Part shown: piece by piece, positions 61,818 to 64,000 of the stretch
Layout: each line of letters opens with the position of its first letter
Numbering within the stretch: the first letter of the stretch is position 1
NCBI GenBank assembly: GCA_033980235.1
Contig: CM067075.1
Location: 19,976,844 to 20,040,843 of the forward strand
DNA: 64,000 nucleotides
Reading direction: 5' to 3'
DNA from: Diadema setosum
Taxonomy: Eukaryota > Echinodermata > Echinoidea > Diadematoida > Diadematidae
Notes under the pieces: model-generated
Seen by the model: the letters and a program-made list of their open reading frames with translations, nothing else
What the model was told of the DNA's origin: nothing
Databases searched by the model: none
Position numbers and translations under genes: made by a program

Positions 61818-62302
61818 TGCAAAATACTTACTATTGTAGTTTATGCTATTATGTTATAAGTTTTGTACTTATGAATATGAGTATGAATATTATTATGATG
61901 ATGATTATGATCATTATTGGTGTTAACATGATCATTACTACATTGTAACTGTTGTCATCCTTCCCGTTATAAATAGGGATTTGATTTTGAATTGATTTGA
62001 TTTGATTTGATTTATTCTCTGTATGGCATTTCTTTACGAATACATCAACTCTCTGTAATTTCATGAGCGTTGTACAAAAATGGCACTGCACAGTAACAAT
62101 GACTGTTTTCATATATCTGTAATATAATCACATGCGTTACATCTTGATTTCCGTACTTTAATAGGGGGGGGGGGGGCACCAACTTACCAGCAATCTTGAT
62201 TTGTATTGTGTCATTTCATTTCATTTCCAAAAGAAGTATTGAGCGCAGTATGATATTTGCTCATACATACGAAATCAATGCAGCTTTTTTTTTTCTTTTT
62301 AC
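61818..62302 (+). other. Probable 3' UTR / 3' flank
   Basis: AT-rich. It holds a (TTTGA)n run at about 61980-62012 and a poly-G run at about 62165-62176. Confidence 0.45.
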
Positions 62303-62578
62303 AATAAAAAGAACATGGTTTTAAGGGAATGCAATCATGAAAGGCAAACTATAACTGAATTATATCAAGAAAAAGTTGTCAGGAATGGAGGGAATTGCTG
62401 AAAAGCCTGGCTTGTACAATGCCGTCCCCTCTATTGTCATAGAAGACACAGCATTTTTTTTTTTTGCATTTCACAGTATTTTCCTCAATTACATTCAATT
62501 ACAATGTTGTATCGACTTTGTGTAATTATGTTTATTTAAATGTCTTACTGCAATTAAATTTTTGTTGTTGGAAATAAA
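62303..62578 (+). promoter_or_regulatory. Candidate polyadenylation signals
   Basis: AATAAA at 62303-62308 and again at 62573-62578 are the first canonical hexamers downstream of the terminal exon. Either could end the transcript. Confidence 0.4.
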
Positions 62579-63315
62579 ATAAATGAAAAGAAATGACACT
62601 AGTATAGAAGGAGTAGCAATATCGTAATTCTGAATTCTAATGTGCAGTTGCCTCGGCAAGAACAAGAAAGTTTCTGAGAATACGGAAGCAGTTCATTGAC
62701 ATTTTTTTACATTGTTTGGTTGTGCAAGAAAGTAGACAGTAGGGAAAAGTGGGGAAATATACCCTTTGCCTCTATACTCGCCTGCACTATACCTAAAATT
62801 GCACCATTGCCCAATTCCTTTTTTCAATGAAAGCGTTTTTCAAGTGAAAACACGAAGTGAAAGGTGAACCTGATGTTGTAGTAGGGTTTCTATATCTGTC
62901 TCTGAATAATTTACCTTTTCTACTTTTGCAATTTTGAGTGTCAAGCAGGAAGTGATGTACGTATGAATTCGTATGTATTTAAGCACGGCCCCGCTATTTC
63001 GCAAAGGTCGTTGTGGGGTAACACCGGTTCTTCTTCTTGGGCCAAAACGAAGCCACTGGTGTGTTTTGCCCTGACGTATATTACACGTATCACTATAACA
63101 ATAGCAATGCTCTTTAATACGAGGACTACCTTTTTATATGTATTTGTATAAAAGGTACCATGATTTCAGGCAAAAAAAATGGGAAAAAATCCTAGCGTGA
63201 ATATCACGCAGTGTGTCTTTGAATCAATATAGAGAGGATAAAGACTGGTAAGATCGTCAATGGTTTGTTTTTGTTCCAAGCTAATTTTCAAATTGGTCAT
63301 AGTTCCTTGACCAAA
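62579..63315. other. Intergenic stretch, nothing recognised
   Basis: No motif-bearing frame or repeat structure seen on either strand. Confidence 0.45.
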
Positions 63316-64000
63316 TGTGACCCTGCACCTCAAAACAAACAAAAAGTCGCCAGACATGAATTTTTAGTTAAGACCAGATTCTGAAAGAGCAGACTTTACG
63401 CTTTAAAATGATGTATAACTCAAATCAAATGGACTCTCCTAACCTATCTAAATATTGGAAAGAAAGCACAAACTCAGGGAAAGTGTGAACTGAGAAAAGA
63501 GGCTCTGAAGTACAGTGTCTATTCAAGCGCTTAATCTTTACCAAACCGTGCTGGCTGTGCGATGAATGGGACAAAAAAACAGGAAGTAAACCACCAGAGT
63601 AACAACAATGAAGGGATTATCAGATTAAAGTGAAATTAAGCATGCCTCATTAACACAATCTGTCCATAATTAATGTCAACTTTCAAAGCAGTAGCATCAT
63701 CCTTTCAAAAGTTATTAGAGTTGAAAGTGAAGAGTGTGGACAAGGTTTTTTCAGAAATGAAAAAGGGATTCTAAAGATACACCTAATCACACTATTCTAC
63801 CAAAAATGTTCGAGATAAACTGCTAAAAAAACACACTTTCCTGCCCGTTTTATGATACCAAATTTGAGCATAATGTAAAAGAAGACCCGCTCTTTCAGAA
63901 AATATGAAAAAGTCAAGTTCGGCTTGGTTGACCCATTTCACTTATTTTCAGTCCTCACGCAAAATCAGTGTGTGCGACTTTATGTTCGTTTTGAGGTGCA
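63316..64000. mobile_element. TGTGACC MITE, second copy, cut by window end
   Basis: It starts TGTGACCCTGCACCTCAAAA and is collinear with 12338-13030 to the last base, with only scattered substitutions and one-base gaps. The right terminus continues beyond the window. Confidence 0.88.

Overview
The window is animal nuclear DNA: intron-rich, dense in transposable elements and microsatellites, with no bacterial-style gene packing. The mix of CCP (sushi) and HYR domains with ephrin-receptor-like (GCC2/GCC3) cysteine repeats, the LINE types and the foldback elements suggest a marine invertebrate deuterostome, most likely an echinoderm. I cannot name the species.

One large plus-strand gene dominates. 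I could thread 33 coding exons from a signal-peptide exon at 8086-8140 to a stop at 61647-61649. Splice phases agree throughout and the exons sum to 5,790 coding nt (1,930 codons). In order it encodes: signal peptide; HYR1; CCP1; CCP2; HYR2; CCP3-7; HYR3; CCP8-10; HYR4; CCP11-13; HYR5; CCP14-15; HYR6; HYR7; CCP16; a two-exon module with a furin-type RRKR site; two GCC2/GCC3 repeats; and a degenerate third repeat that is cut by TGA at its first cysteine. The product should be a secreted mosaic adhesion or complement-like protein related in architecture to SVEP1/polydom. I see no von Willebrand A, EGF or pentraxin part, so I give no symbol.

Layout. 1-8085: intergenic repeats and a LINE 3' fragment. 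8086-19528: signal exon and a long intron 1 holding a TA-flanked inverted-repeat element, a GC-rich composite repeat, a 693-bp MITE and an almost intact LINE on the minus strand. 18485-32435: an intragenic tandem duplication carrying HYR + CCP twice. Copy 1 (8.3 kb) was enlarged by a second LINE, a foldback MITE and a TTAGGG-like foldback; copy 2 (4.6 kb) gained a tRNA-Ala-like insert. 33291-61649: the remaining CCP/HYR exons, whose introns are full of hairpin elements. 61650-64000: degenerate exon, 3' flank with AATAAA signals, and a second copy of the intron-1 MITE cut by the window end.

The only other substantial coding sequence belongs to LINEs. All domain calls come from reading motifs by eye; exon joins are inferred from splice consensus and phase, not from transcripts.
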